From contig JADDTR010000020.1 in assembly GCA_015345905.1 (NCBI GenBank), positions 1 to 64,000 on the forward strand: a DNA stretch of 64,000 bases. Direction: 5' to 3'. Below the pieces are notes generated by a model. It saw only the letters and a list, made by a program, of their open reading frames with translations, ran no database searches and was not told where the DNA came from. The stretch's first letter is position 1. Each line of letters opens with the position of its first letter. The position numbers and the translations under genes are program-made. Origin of the DNA: Aotearoamyces nothofagi (taxonomy: Eukaryota; Ascomycota; Leotiomycetes; Leotiales; Tympanidaceae). Shown here piece by piece: positions 10,501 to 19,900 of this stretch.

Positions 10501-10796
10501 CTAAAAAAACCCGAAAAAAAACGAGCTCTCGCGCTCCATTAATTTTATCCGATCCATCCCCCTTTTCGATCCTCCCCAGCCCCTTTTCCCGCACCGGCCA
10601 GACACCGACGCACGTGACAGCACCCCTGCACCACCCCCTGCGTCTCGCAGCGCGCGCACAGACGTCTATCAGCGACCTTGATGCCATCCACGACGCCCGC
10701 CCTCCTCCTCCTCACCCAATCCTCCCCATCCAGCGCGATCCCAGCTCCATCTTCCGCAACCCGCTCCGCAATCCGTCCGGATCCCAACCCAGCGCC

Positions 10797-11807
10797 ATGC
10801 CGCCAGGCCCAGTGCTCAGCCGCGCCGGCTGCCGCATCCCATATACCGAATCGTCGGGGCGCAGGGCCGCCTTGGACATCGCGGCGCTGCGTCCCGGCGC
10901 CCTGCTCGACCCGGCCGCGAGCTGGGACGCCATATTGGACCCGAAGCCGTCCTCGGCGCGCACGAGCACGATCGGGTGGGTTTTGTGGATGGGCGATGCG
11001 GCGCTGGGTGGCACGACGGGAGCGCGCTTCGAGGGGCCTTGGTATGTGTATCTTTTTTTCTGGAATCCAAACTCGGGCTGCGAGGCGGAGTGGGCTGCTG
11101 CTGGGTCGAGAAGCTGGATCTATAGCTGGTATTGTGCCTGGCTTGGGCAATTGTTGTGCTGACTTTTGCTGCTTCGATCTAGGCAAGACCGAGATGTTCC
11201 CGTGACCTTCACGCTTGATTTGATGCGCGTAAACTCGTCGTATTTGGATCCAGATCCCTATAGTGTCATGGGTACAGTCTCCGATCCCGGCATCCCGCCA
11301 TCGCCCCTATCTCTCTCTCTTATAGCTACACAAGCCCTAACCAATGCAACAGCGCCATTCAGGCTTGACAAGCCCTGGTGGGAGACTTCTCTATCCCCCA
11401 GCGCCTTCGACGGCAAGCATAAACTCAACGTCCACTCCTTCACCAATGTCTCCTGTCCCATCTCCCAGCTCGGTATCTTAACCTACTACTGGACGCCTCC
11501 TCCGGCTACTGATTTCGGCGAACAGGTCGTCCGGCTCCGCTTGACGGCCAATGACACGGAGACACCCTTTTACAGCAACAGCTTTAAAGTTAACGACGGC
11601 ATGATCATCGGCTTGGATGCACCATCTCATGCTGCCGCCGTTGTATGGGGTAGTGTTTTGGCGTTTTTCTTCTTACTAGGAATCTTTGCGTTGGTGTTGA
11701 GGTGGAGGAGGAGGAGGAGTAAGTACGAGCTTGTGTCGGAATTTGACAGCGCCTGGGAGTCGGATGATGACGAGGAACTGAATCTGGGTCCGTCTATCAG
11801 ATTGTAG
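10797..11807 (+). CDS. predicted single-pass membrane glycoprotein, unknown
   Basis: A predicted 289-residue protein in two exons (10797-11041 and 11183-11807) joined through a GT-AG intron (11042-11182). The junction makes FEGPW|QDRDVPVTFTLDL, keeping one frame. The extracytoplasmic part carries four N-glycosylation sequons (NSSY, NATA, NVSC, NDTE). One strong transmembrane segment follows (AVVWGSVLAFFFLLGIFALV), then a basic stop-transfer stretch (RWRRRRSKYE) and an acidic tail (ESDDDEEL). This reads as a type I/III surface protein. No signal peptide is visible at the chosen ATG, so the 5' end may be incomplete. I do not recognise a family. It lies between the two amidoligases. Confidence 0.6.
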
Positions 11808-12126
11808 AATGTTAGCGAGCAATACCCTTTTGTTTAGTGCCGGCTTCTGAATCGCTGGAGTTCTAGGGAGTTGTGAGTACCAGCGCCGTGGAGAGAGGAC
11901 GTGAGCTAAAACCTGATCTAACGCCCGATATTCTTGGTCTGTTTTGTCTAGCTAGAGTTGTCATTGTATAAACCGTCCATCCTTGATATTCTGATGGGAG
12001 TTTGTTTATAAATTCTATCCTCATGTGTTATCGATAACATGCCGCAAATATTTCTGGTACAAAATAAACGTAGCGTTCGTTGTTGCAACAAGTACGATAT
12101 TCCAAGACAGCTATCCTCAAGCGGTT
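11808..12126. other. convergent 3' intergenic
   Basis: About 320 bases between the stop codon at 11807 and the minus-strand remnant. Nothing beyond likely 3' UTR sequence is seen. Confidence 0.5.
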
Positions 12127-12660
12127 TTAAGAACCGTTATACTCATTATCCTTCATTGTCTCTCGGGGACCAGGGAGTTCTTCGAGTAGCTTTCGGTTCC
12201 GGAAGAGAGCGTTGCCGAGGATTTTGATGCTGGCATCGTTCCTCTTTTCGGGTCCTTTCTCATGATGCTGGTGAATGTGGTTCCACACACACTGTAGATC
12301 GCTATAGAATTGATAGCTCTTGAACGGTTTGCAGTCTTGCTTTGCTATATCAGCAATCTCACTATTAGATATATCCTCCTTGTAGAAAATAGCAAAGCGT
12401 TCTATAGCAGGTATCATTTCTTCCAAGGCAGTCTTAGACTTTACGTCTTCGGGAAATGCATTCGGTGTTGTTTTGACGATTGCACGAACATGTTGGAGCC
12501 ATTTGGCGACTGCATAATCTTGAAAGGAGAGGATTCCTTGCAATGCCAATTCCTGCAGACTTTTGGTGCTGATCTCTTCAGCAAAGCAATCAAAGGTAAG
12601 ATAATTCAGACACAATGGTGCTAATTTACATTCCACTGACGATAATAGGAACCGCGATCT
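12127..12660 (-). pseudogene. fragment resembling a fungal STAND/NLR-type protein
   Basis: An open frame of about 178 codons has no ATG at its 5' end. Its N-terminal part (LCLNYLTFDCFAEE, then LALQGILSFQDYAVAKWLQH) resembles the linker after NACHT/NB-ARC-type domains in large fungal STAND proteins, where a Leu-rich segment is followed by 'G.L.F.DYA..HWL.H'. A plausible 3' splice site (polypyrimidine tract then CAG) lies just upstream at about 12645, but no matching upstream exon is seen over the next 300 bases on this strand. Either this is the last exon of a gene whose rest has decayed, or a relic. The family assignment is tentative; no nucleotide-binding motif is present. Confidence 0.4.
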
Positions 12661-14130
12661 CAACAGGAGCGGGAATTGAGAACTGCTAGCATCGGGAAAT
12701 GCGCTGTCGTCAGCAGGAACGAGAACGGAACTATCTGGCTAATGAAAATCTGAAGCCCGTCGCGGCTGTTAACTTTAAGAGCGGCAGGGAGAAGTTCGAG
12801 AACGGCAAGGAGAACAACGAGATCTAGTATAGCTTGCAATGATGTGCAATGCCTAGATAAGCTATAGCATCTACGCGTCGTATAACGACACTCTTCATAA
12901 TCTCCTTGGCTGACTTCTTCACGTGACACTTCAGCATCGGTCTGCCTGTAGTGCCAGACTGGTATATCCACGTGACTTGGGCGTGACTAGCGGGAGCTCC
13001 ACGTCCACTCCATACCCCTCGTGACTTTGCGTACCCAGACTAGAGATAAGTAGCACAGCCGTCTGTCCCATGGCCCGCCGCGAACAGTACTATCCCCGTG
13101 ATACGGCGACGAGGACAGAACCCGCGCCGCAGCCCCGAGGGTATCACGACCGCAGGCACGCCCGCACCTGCGCACGCCTGGCTCGGCTCGGGCCTGGACT
13201 GGCCGCTCTGCATGGGGGGTTGGGGGCGGGGGGAGGCGGGATGTGGGATTGGACGGGATCATGTTATTTATTCTTTCGCGGGTTAGGGGGGATTCTGTGG
13301 TAGTGGTTTTATGTGGATTCGGGGTTGTAGTTTTATATACTTTGAGAGTTCTATAGTTGTACTAATTTTATATAGATCCCAGTATTTGCTAGAGCTCTAC
13401 TTATCTAAGTAGTACTTGAATAGTACTCTGAGTAGAGTAGATATTGCAATTATATACCAAGTTATAGACTGTAGTATTTTATAGTTGATAGTTGCTTGCT
13501 TGCTTGCTTGCTTATATACTTACTTAATACTTGAATTTATAGATTAGTAGAGATAGCTTCTATAGACTATTTACTACTACTGTTGTCTAAGATATTGACT
13601 GGATAATTAGTACAATTTCAACAGGAGTATATAAAACTGTTTATAGCTTATTCTCGAGTACTGGGATTTTTGGTTTGTATAGTTGTAGTTTATATATAGG
13701 TTTATAATTGTGTGATTACAATTTACATAATCTATACAGATCTACGGACTACACGACAGCGCACGGCCCCCAACGGCCCGAAGCGCTCCGCCGGCCCCCA
13801 AGCCGCAGCCCGCATGACCGGCCCCACACGGTGCTCCTCTCGCAGATCGCGATGCCCCTTTTCGGAAAACAGGGGGTTGCGGCTGGACGGCCACGGGGCA
13901 CCGTAAGCGCTAGGGCACCTGCTCTAGCCGCCCGGTGGAGCAGGACGGGCCCGTGGTCTTGGGGGCCGGGAAGGGGGCGACGACGTCTATATCTACGCGG
14001 GGACCCCGGGGCCGCTGGACGCGAGCTGCTCGCTCTCGATATATATACAGGAGTCGCATGTGGGTTTTTCTTCCGCCTCTTGCCTGTCTTGCCTCCTCTT
14101 GTGATCTGCTGCGTATAGACTGATCCGCCC
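12661..14130. other. 1.5 kb gene-free spacer, AT-rich in the middle
   Basis: No gene is supported. Bases 13310-13740 are AT-rich with a (GCTT)n run at 13493-13513. Flanking parts are GC-rich. The right end, with a short polypyrimidine CTCTTGCCTGTCTTGCCTCC tract at about 14078-14097, is the likely promoter of the next gene. Confidence 0.55.
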
Positions 14131-15243
14131 ATGGCGAAGCCGCTGCTCTGCGCCGCGTGCTGGCTCCTCCTCCTCCTCTTCTCCGGCGGCGGCGCGCTCG
14201 CCAAGCAGCCCATCAAGTTCGCCGAGTGGTTCCCGCTCGAGAGCTACAAGATCGTCGAGCCCGTGTCGGCGGGGCCGGCGTGCAGCGCGACGCTCGCGCG
14301 GTACCGCCAGGCGTACCGCGCGGGCCCCGGCGACGCGGCGGCCGAGTGCTCGTTCCAGCAGAGCTGCATCATCCTGAACTTCAGGGGCGACATCCAGTCC
14401 GTCTTCAGCAGCTCCGCCGTGCTGCTCGGCCTGACGCCCAGCCTGCTCGCCAGCCTCGGGCCCACCGTCACCGAGATGGCCGTGCTGGCCACCGAGCGCC
14501 CCCTCCTGGCGGCGCTGCTGTCGCTGGGCTGCCCGGCCTTCCTGCCCTCGCGCGTGCTGAAGTACGACGGCACCGCCGCCATCCTCGAGGCGCGGACGCG
14601 GACGCTGCGGGTGCGCCGCCTCGGGCCCGCCGCCGCGGCCGCGCTGAGCGCCCTGCAGTACCTCGTGGCCCTGGCCGCCTGCGGCAACGTCGTCTACACG
14701 TCGTGGCAGGTCGGCGTGCGCTCGCTGCTGAGCTTCCGCTGCAAGGACTCGCTGTGGCCCGTCGTCTGGACGTCGCTGCCCCTGGCCGTGCACATCCCGA
14801 GCGCGCTGGCGTACACCGTCTTCGCGCGCGGCCGGCGCGGCGCCTACAAGCCGGCCGGCGTCCTCGCGCGGCTGCGGTGGCTCGTGGCGTCCGAGGCGCG
14901 GCTGTGCTGCGTGCGCGAGTGCGGCGACGGCGGCGCGCTCGACGACGCGCAGGTGTCGCTGGTGCAGATCTGCCTCAGCTACCTCGCCGCCGTGCTGAGC
15001 TTCCTGCACGTGCTGTTCGGCACGCTGACCTTCTCGTCGCTGCTGTTCATCGCCGTCGTCGACGTCGTCGTCATCATCCTGCGCTACATGGCCTCGGCCC
15101 TCGCCTGCCGCGCCATCCTGATGTTCGAGCTGTCGAGCCTGCGGGCTTCCCACTCGCAGCGGTCCGCGCGCGGAGGGGGGAGCAGTGTCCAGCTGGACGA
15201 GCTGCTGCCGGGGGAGCGCCCGCATGTTACGAGACACCCGTGA
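14131..15243 (+). CDS. multispan membrane protein, unknown
   Basis: A single-exon, 370-residue protein in extremely GC-rich sequence (third codon positions nearly all G or C). It starts with a signal peptide (LLCAACWLLLLLFSGGGALA, residues 5-24). A luminal segment with several cysteines follows (PACSATLARYRQAY, CSFQQSCIILNF). About five hydrophobic segments come next, clearest at LQYLVALAACGNVVY, VVWTSLPLAVHIPSALAY and the final pair from LVQICLSYLAAVLSF to FIAVVDVVVIIL. I recognise it only as a fungal uncharacterised integral membrane protein; no transport motif is visible. It lies between two amidoligases and reads towards copy 2, with 439 bases between the stops. The start at 14131 is supported by the signal peptide directly after it. 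Confidence 0.72.
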   Translation: MAKPLLCAACWLLLLLFSGGGALAKQPIKFAEWFPLESYKIVEPVSAGPACSATLARYRQAYRAGPGDAAAECSFQQSCIILNFRGDIQSVFSSSAVLLGLTPSLLASLGPTVTEMAVLATERPLLAALLSLGCPAFLPSRVLKYDGTAAILEARTRTLRVRRLGPAAAAALSALQYLVALAACGNVVYTSWQVGVRSLLSFRCKDSLWPVVWTSLPLAVHIPSALAYTVFARGRRGAYKPAGVLARLRWLVASEARLCCVRECGDGGALDDAQVSLVQICLSYLAAVLSFLHVLFGTLTFSSLLFIAVVDVVVIILRYMASALACRAILMFELSSLRASHSQRSARGGGSSVQLDELLPGERPHVTRHP

Positions 15244-15682
15244 GAGCTACACCGGCGCACGGGTCGAGAAGCTGTACCAACCGCGAGGGTCGAGGGCATG
15301 TTCTGGCTCGAGATCTGCTTCTTTATAAGGTGGGGAGTTATTGGCAACATGAGGCATATAGGTTCAATAGGAGTTTCTTTCATTATCTGCTAGCTTGGGC
15401 TTCTTCTCCTGTTCTAGGTGCCGGGATTGTGGGGACTACTAGCAATCAATCAACTATACCAATCTTCTAGAGGGAGTTCTGCGCCGGCAAGCGCAAGCCG
15501 TGATCCCTAAGACGAGCCGCTATCGGAAGTCAGGTCATTCATCCTGTGTAGGTCCAGTATCGTCAGCACTGATCCGAGCGCCTATCAAAGCAAAACTAAG
15601 TACTATCAATAACTCCCATTCCCATAACCATTCCCACGCCCATAGCCATAACGATCCCCGTCCCCCGCCACTTGCCCACCCC
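15244..15682. other. convergent intergenic
   Basis: 440 bases between two convergent stop codons. It contains a CCCATTCCCATAACCATTCC-type degenerate repeat at about 15617-15657. No gene is seen. Confidence 0.5.
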
Positions 15683-17410
15683 CTACCGCCGTCCCCGCGG
15701 CGACACCGGCGGCGACTCGCCCTCCGCGCCCTCCACGTCCCACCTCACCTCCCTCCAGGCGACGTCCTGCGGCACAATCGGCAGGCCCGTCTGATCCGGG
15801 TTCATGATGGGGAAGTAGCGCGGGATGCCCAGCTCGCGCCGGCGCCGCATGATGGCGCGGAGGGCGATGTCGAAGGGCGTGTCGCCCGCGCGCGACGACG
15901 CGATCGAGGACTCGGGGGACGGGGAGCGGCTGCGCGGCGCAGGGGGGGCCTGGCTCGTGTCGACTGCGGTGCCGGCCCAGCGTGGCAGGGGGCGGCTGCT
16001 GGGGAAGGCGCTGGGGGCGGCTGCTGGCGTCTGTGGCCGCTGCTGCGAGCTTGGTCCCGATGCTCCAGCTGCCTCGCCGACTTCGCCGGTGAACAGGTAG
16101 TCTGCGCTTTCCGGGAAGTCAAAGTCGAAGTCCGCGAGGGGCTGCAGCGTGGCCGTGAACCCGGTAGCAGGCATGTCCTGCGTCGGTTGTTCGGATCCAG
16201 CGCTCAGGTCTATCAGGACATCCTCCCGGCCCCCGTCAGGCCCGGTCCGAGCAGCAGGAGCTCGAGCTGCGTTGTCGGCTTCCTCTCGCTCGGCTCTGGC
16301 TCGGAGGTATTGCTCGTAGAACCTGGCCGGCTTGTGCAGGCCCAGCGCGAGCAGGAGCCCGACGAGGCTGAGCTGGCCGTCCGCCTCGGCATCTTCGAGG
16401 GCGGCGTGCTCGATCAGGAAGTCGGCGATGACGTTGGCGGGGGTCTGGTGGGCGAACTCGACGAAGCCGACGACGGTCTCGATCCAGGCGGCGACGCGGT
16501 CGGCGTCGAGCGTCCCGGCGTGCTGGCGGTACTCGACCGTGCGCTTGGTGGCCCAGCCCCCCCGGCCCTCCCGGAGGTTCGAGAGGTTGTACGCCATGTA
16601 CCCGCTGTAGCCCCTCCCGGTGAGGACCTGGAGGTCGCCGATGCTCCTTGCCGCGTAGATGTGGGACAGGGCTTCCGAGGTGGGCACCGGCCGCGTGCGT
16701 GCCGGGAACCGCTCGGCTCGCGCCTGTGAGCGCGCGAGGCTGTCGTCCGGGTCGTGGGGCTCTGCCGTGCTTCCTCCCGGGTCGCCGAGGTCCAGCTCTG
16801 CGATCTGCGAGGCTACCCGCATGTTGCGGTAGTAGTTCCCATCCAGGCGGTGCTTCTCGTGGACCGTTTGGATCTGCGGGTGGAAGGTCCATAAGAACGC
16901 CATCAGGCTCTTCATCGTTCCGAGGTCGAACCCGTGCTCGCGGTTGCCCACGTGCACATGGAGCCCGCACGAATCCGTGATTGAAATCCTAAAATTCCGT
17001 GTCAGTGTCTGGCATGCGAGTCTTACGTCGGCGAGTGCGTCGAGGGTAAAGTAGTAAGCAGGACTTCTCACCTCGATCCCATACCACGTATAGTCTTCAT
17101 CTGGTGCCCCAATCGTAACGTCCTCCCCAACTAGCCAAGTGCTCCTTCTTTCTTCCTCCGTCAGAGAGTTGCCGGTGGCTAGCTCGGGTATGGCTGGGAG
17201 CCCAACTTCGGCAAGCGACATAGCAATGGCATCTTTAAAGAGCTCCAGCCGTTCGGTTCGTTGGGAAATCGCATAGGCTCCGTAAGACGGTGTCTTGGCT
17301 CCGATTCTCTTAACCGGCCTGCCATCTTCGGGATGGGGATCTTCGACATCCTCGTATAATGTTGCGAGATTAAACTCGAGCTCGACTCCGAATGTGAGTG
17401 GTGTAGACAT
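15683..17410 (-). CDS. amidoligase family protein (copy 2)
   Basis: A single-exon, 575-residue second member of the amidoligase family. Family blocks: FGVELEFN (residues 7-14), GIEVRSPAYYF (111-121), HVHVG (151-155), TVEYRQHAGT (291-300), followed by a helical segment to about residue 380. The last 190 residues are a Pro/Ser/Ala-rich, probably disordered extension absent from copy 1. The start at 17410 was chosen because MSTPLTFGVELEF matches copy 1; 15 further in-frame codons lie upstream. Composition changes inside the gene: the first 143 codons resemble the rest of the window, while the remainder is markedly GC-rich. A TATATAAG motif lies about 91 bases upstream. Biochemically an ATP-dependent amide-bond-forming enzyme is expected; the substrate is unknown. 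Confidence 0.87.
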   Translation of the reverse strand: MSTPLTFGVELEFNLATLYEDVEDPHPEDGRPVKRIGAKTPSYGAYAISQRTERLELFKDAIAMSLAEVGLPAIPELATGNSLTEEERRSTWLVGEDVTIGAPDEDYTWYGIEVRSPAYYFTLDALADVRLACQTLTRNFRISITDSCGLHVHVGNREHGFDLGTMKSLMAFLWTFHPQIQTVHEKHRLDGNYYRNMRVASQIAELDLGDPGGSTAEPHDPDDSLARSQARAERFPARTRPVPTSEALSHIYAARSIGDLQVLTGRGYSGYMAYNLSNLREGRGGWATKRTVEYRQHAGTLDADRVAAWIETVVGFVEFAHQTPANVIADFLIEHAALEDAEADGQLSLVGLLLALGLHKPARFYEQYLRARAEREEADNAARAPAARTGPDGGREDVLIDLSAGSEQPTQDMPATGFTATLQPLADFDFDFPESADYLFTGEVGEAAGASGPSSQQRPQTPAAAPSAFPSSRPLPRWAGTAVDTSQAPPAPRSRSPSPESSIASSRAGDTPFDIALRAIMRRRRELGIPRYFPIMNPDQTGLPIVPQDVAWREVRWDVEGAEGESPPVSPRGRR

Positions 17411-17500
17411 CTCGAGAACTTGTGTATGAGGACGTGATTCGACTTGGAATGGCAACCACTATGTGAAATTCAAAACAAATGGAAGAAAGACAGGGACAGG

Positions 17501-17508
17501 TATATAAG
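17501..17508 (-). promoter_or_regulatory. TATA-like element upstream of amidoligase copy 2
   Basis: TATATAAG (plus-strand reading; TATATA is symmetrical) lies 91 bases upstream of the ATG at 17410, a suitable distance for a fungal core promoter. Confidence 0.4.
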
Positions 17509-17998
17509 TAGCCCCAATTCCCTTTGTCATTAGCATTGCAATCCCTCCTTTGTAGTCTGAACAGTGGGATTGTTCATCAAGGAAATGCTTAGATGGTATA
17601 AAGAAACCTTATTTTAGGATTCAATCAAAGAAGACTGTTCAATGTGGTTGTTGTAAGACATTACGATAGAGGTAGAAAGCCTATAGAATTGGTCTGGTGT
17701 TAGATGATAAGAACATCTCGTCAGTTGATGACGGAGTATTCTCCCTCAGGCGTGCTATGGAGATGGCAAATACTAGCCAAATTTCACCAGAGCTATCCAC
17801 GATATCTTTTATTCAATTAGAGTATGGCCTTGATTGTCCCATCACTTCCTACCTAACTTCTGTAAGCAATAAATAGTGAGAAGAGATACTTTAAAATTCT
17901 GTATTTAATAACAAAGCACGCCATTGAGTGGAGTATTTCTGGTGCTCTACTAACAGAGGACCCGATAATAATAAGGCATACATCAATGTCAAAGACTG
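17509..17998. other. intergenic
   Basis: About 490 bases between two minus-strand genes. Moderately AT-rich, with no open frame or repeat worth naming. Confidence 0.5.
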
Positions 17999-19900
17999 CT
18001 ATCCTTCAATGTCCTGAAAGTGTTTGAAGCTCATGATAAATTTATCCGCAGCTGTTCTTCGTTAACATAGGTAGACCCCAGGTACGATTGTGGTTTGAAT
18101 TACCTTCCGCATTAACAAAGTTCAATTCAAATTCTCCCGTATCTGATCGCTGTCTCTTGTGGCGATAGTCGTCACAGAAGACATGGAGATGCACATGTCG
18201 TAGCCAAACCTTCCTTAGATCTTTCCGCCGAATCCATCTCAACGAGTTACACTCATCAGTCACTATCTAACATGTCAGCAGGCGGTAATCGGGCTCTTAT
18301 GGATCACTAACCAAAAGCTGTCCACACAGGAGTCCGTTTCAGCTTTGGCGACCCGCTCCGTACAGTCGCTAGAAGTCGAAGCCCAAAGCAGCTCTTATCT
18401 TCATATGCGGTCAACACGTGATCGAATCCGTCATCAAGAATACGTCTATAATTATGTGAGTTACGCATTCCTGATAGCTAATGAGATTACCTCTTACTCC
18501 TGGAAGAACTTCTTCTCGTGTCCAAGCAGTACTTCATCCGGGTCACAAGCCACTGTAAGATGAGATCTAGCTTTGAGCGCAATGAAGGTATCATGAAATA
18601 GTACCATTTCTAGGTATGGTAAGCGAGGAGCATATTGCAACAACTAGCAGGATACCAACTTTCCCAGGTCTTGAAGAACAGGGCCACCCAGAGCTTTGGT
18701 TTCATTGCTGAAGCTGACCAGCGATGAAACTGGAGTGAGGATCCTCGCCTCCTAATACGTAGTTCGTGGACGCCTCTAGTGGCATATGCTGGAACGCCTT
18801 CACGGTCGACCCAACGACAAAGCAACCTAGCAAAATTCGGGCCTTTCGGATGTAGATACATAGCTGTGGATAGAAGATTCATGTCAAAGTGTCTGTTCTA
18901 GGTCAGATCCGTCAATTGAAATAGAGAACAAACACTTACAATTTGAACAACACTCTCGATCCCGATGGGATATCCAAAGCCGCATTGAGCATTGGAGTAT
19001 CAAAGCAGCGCGAACTAGGTATAGTGAGTCGTAGCGTTGAAATTAGATTTCATGATCAGGCTGAGAAGTTGATATTTGAACGTCTTGTTTCGCTGAGAAA
19101 TACCACTTACATCCGTTGATGCATCAATCGGGTGGCCGGATCTTTACTATCAAAGACCCTTTCAGCCCAATGGTCATACTAGAAGCGTTAGAATCTGTTC
19201 GTCAAATCCATTAGGATGCACCCATACGTCTGGCTGTATTGAGATGAGATCCAGAGACGTAGGCGGCGGTGGTAACGGTCCAATCCCTAGTGTAGGTCCG
19301 AATGAGTGTCCATTCTAAAACTTCCAACTTTGATAAACGCCGAAACGTTTTATCCATAGACACTTACCTGTGATCCCACGGATGACTCTCAAGCGCACAA
19401 TCCTTCTAAGAAGAGATTCGAGAGCAGCGTTATCATACATGGATGGTCTACTGGCATTGTTAGAATTGGCCAATCATGACGGTGGCGCATTCTTCCCTGC
19501 TCAATAGCCGAACAAGTTGTACGAGATAGTTGCTGTATATTAGAAACCGAGTTCTCAGTGATATGCCAACTTCTGCAGTCATCTGAGTCTGTAGTTTTAC
19601 CCATATTTCTGGAAACGTAGAATCCGGGTCGCCTATGTGATATTTCATATCAAGCAGGGTCCGCCGAAAGCATGGCAGAACGATCGTGATATGATCAACC
19701 ACGACAGGAATGCGTTCTCTGTAAATCTGGAACAGATCATATAGATCGCGAAGCAGCCGACTTGAATTGACAATTTCTTTGATAAGTTCAGTGATATCGA
19801 TAGAGGACATGGCATCCACATCGATCCGAATTCGAGTGAGAGCGGCTGCAATGTCGTCCGCTCTCTGAGCTTCCCGCCAGCACCAAAGCTGTTCCTCCAT
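17999..19900 (-). CDS. uncharacterised fungal protein, 11 exons
   Basis: A fungal-specific family with no named function, rebuilt from short exons. Exons on the minus strand: 19900 to about 19460 (end unresolved), 19368-19447/19450, 19228-19286, 19111-19178, 18940-19014, 18660-18892, 18498-18609, 18312-18445, 18104-18262 and 17999-18051, with one more junction possible near the first exon. Splicing gives RGITGGIGPLPPPPTSLD, then YDHWAERVFDS, CFDTPMLN, FARLLCRWVDREGVPAYATRG, KMVLFHDTFIALKAR, DDGFDHVLTAYEDKSC and finally TGEFELNFVNAEAADKF, the order recalled for this family. Introns are 47-96 bases. The first intron could not be closed with a standard GT donor in frame after LVQLVRLLSR, so either a non-canonical donor or a lesion is present there. 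The start MEEQLWCWREA at 19900 fits family N-termini (MEDQLW). Confidence 0.68.

Larger units (their letters stand above)
9676..10796. other. intergenic with two tandem arrays
   Basis: The spacer lies between the amidoligase start (minus strand) and a plus-strand gene, so it should hold both promoters. It contains a degenerate repeat of about 30 bases at 10116-10245 and a 44-46 base repeat at 10347-10500. No coding gene is supported; a signal-peptide-like frame from an ATG at 10681 does not connect to the downstream gene. Confidence 0.5.

Noticed and set aside
10681-10800. Signal-peptide-like frame MPSTTPALLLLTQSSPSS as start of the gene at 10797
   Set aside because: It is in a different frame from the exon and no intron joins the two.
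13993-15470. Frames of more than 400 codons on both strands over the membrane protein gene
   Set aside because: Long shadow frames are expected at this GC content; only the frame from 14131 has a signal peptide and hydrophobic segments.
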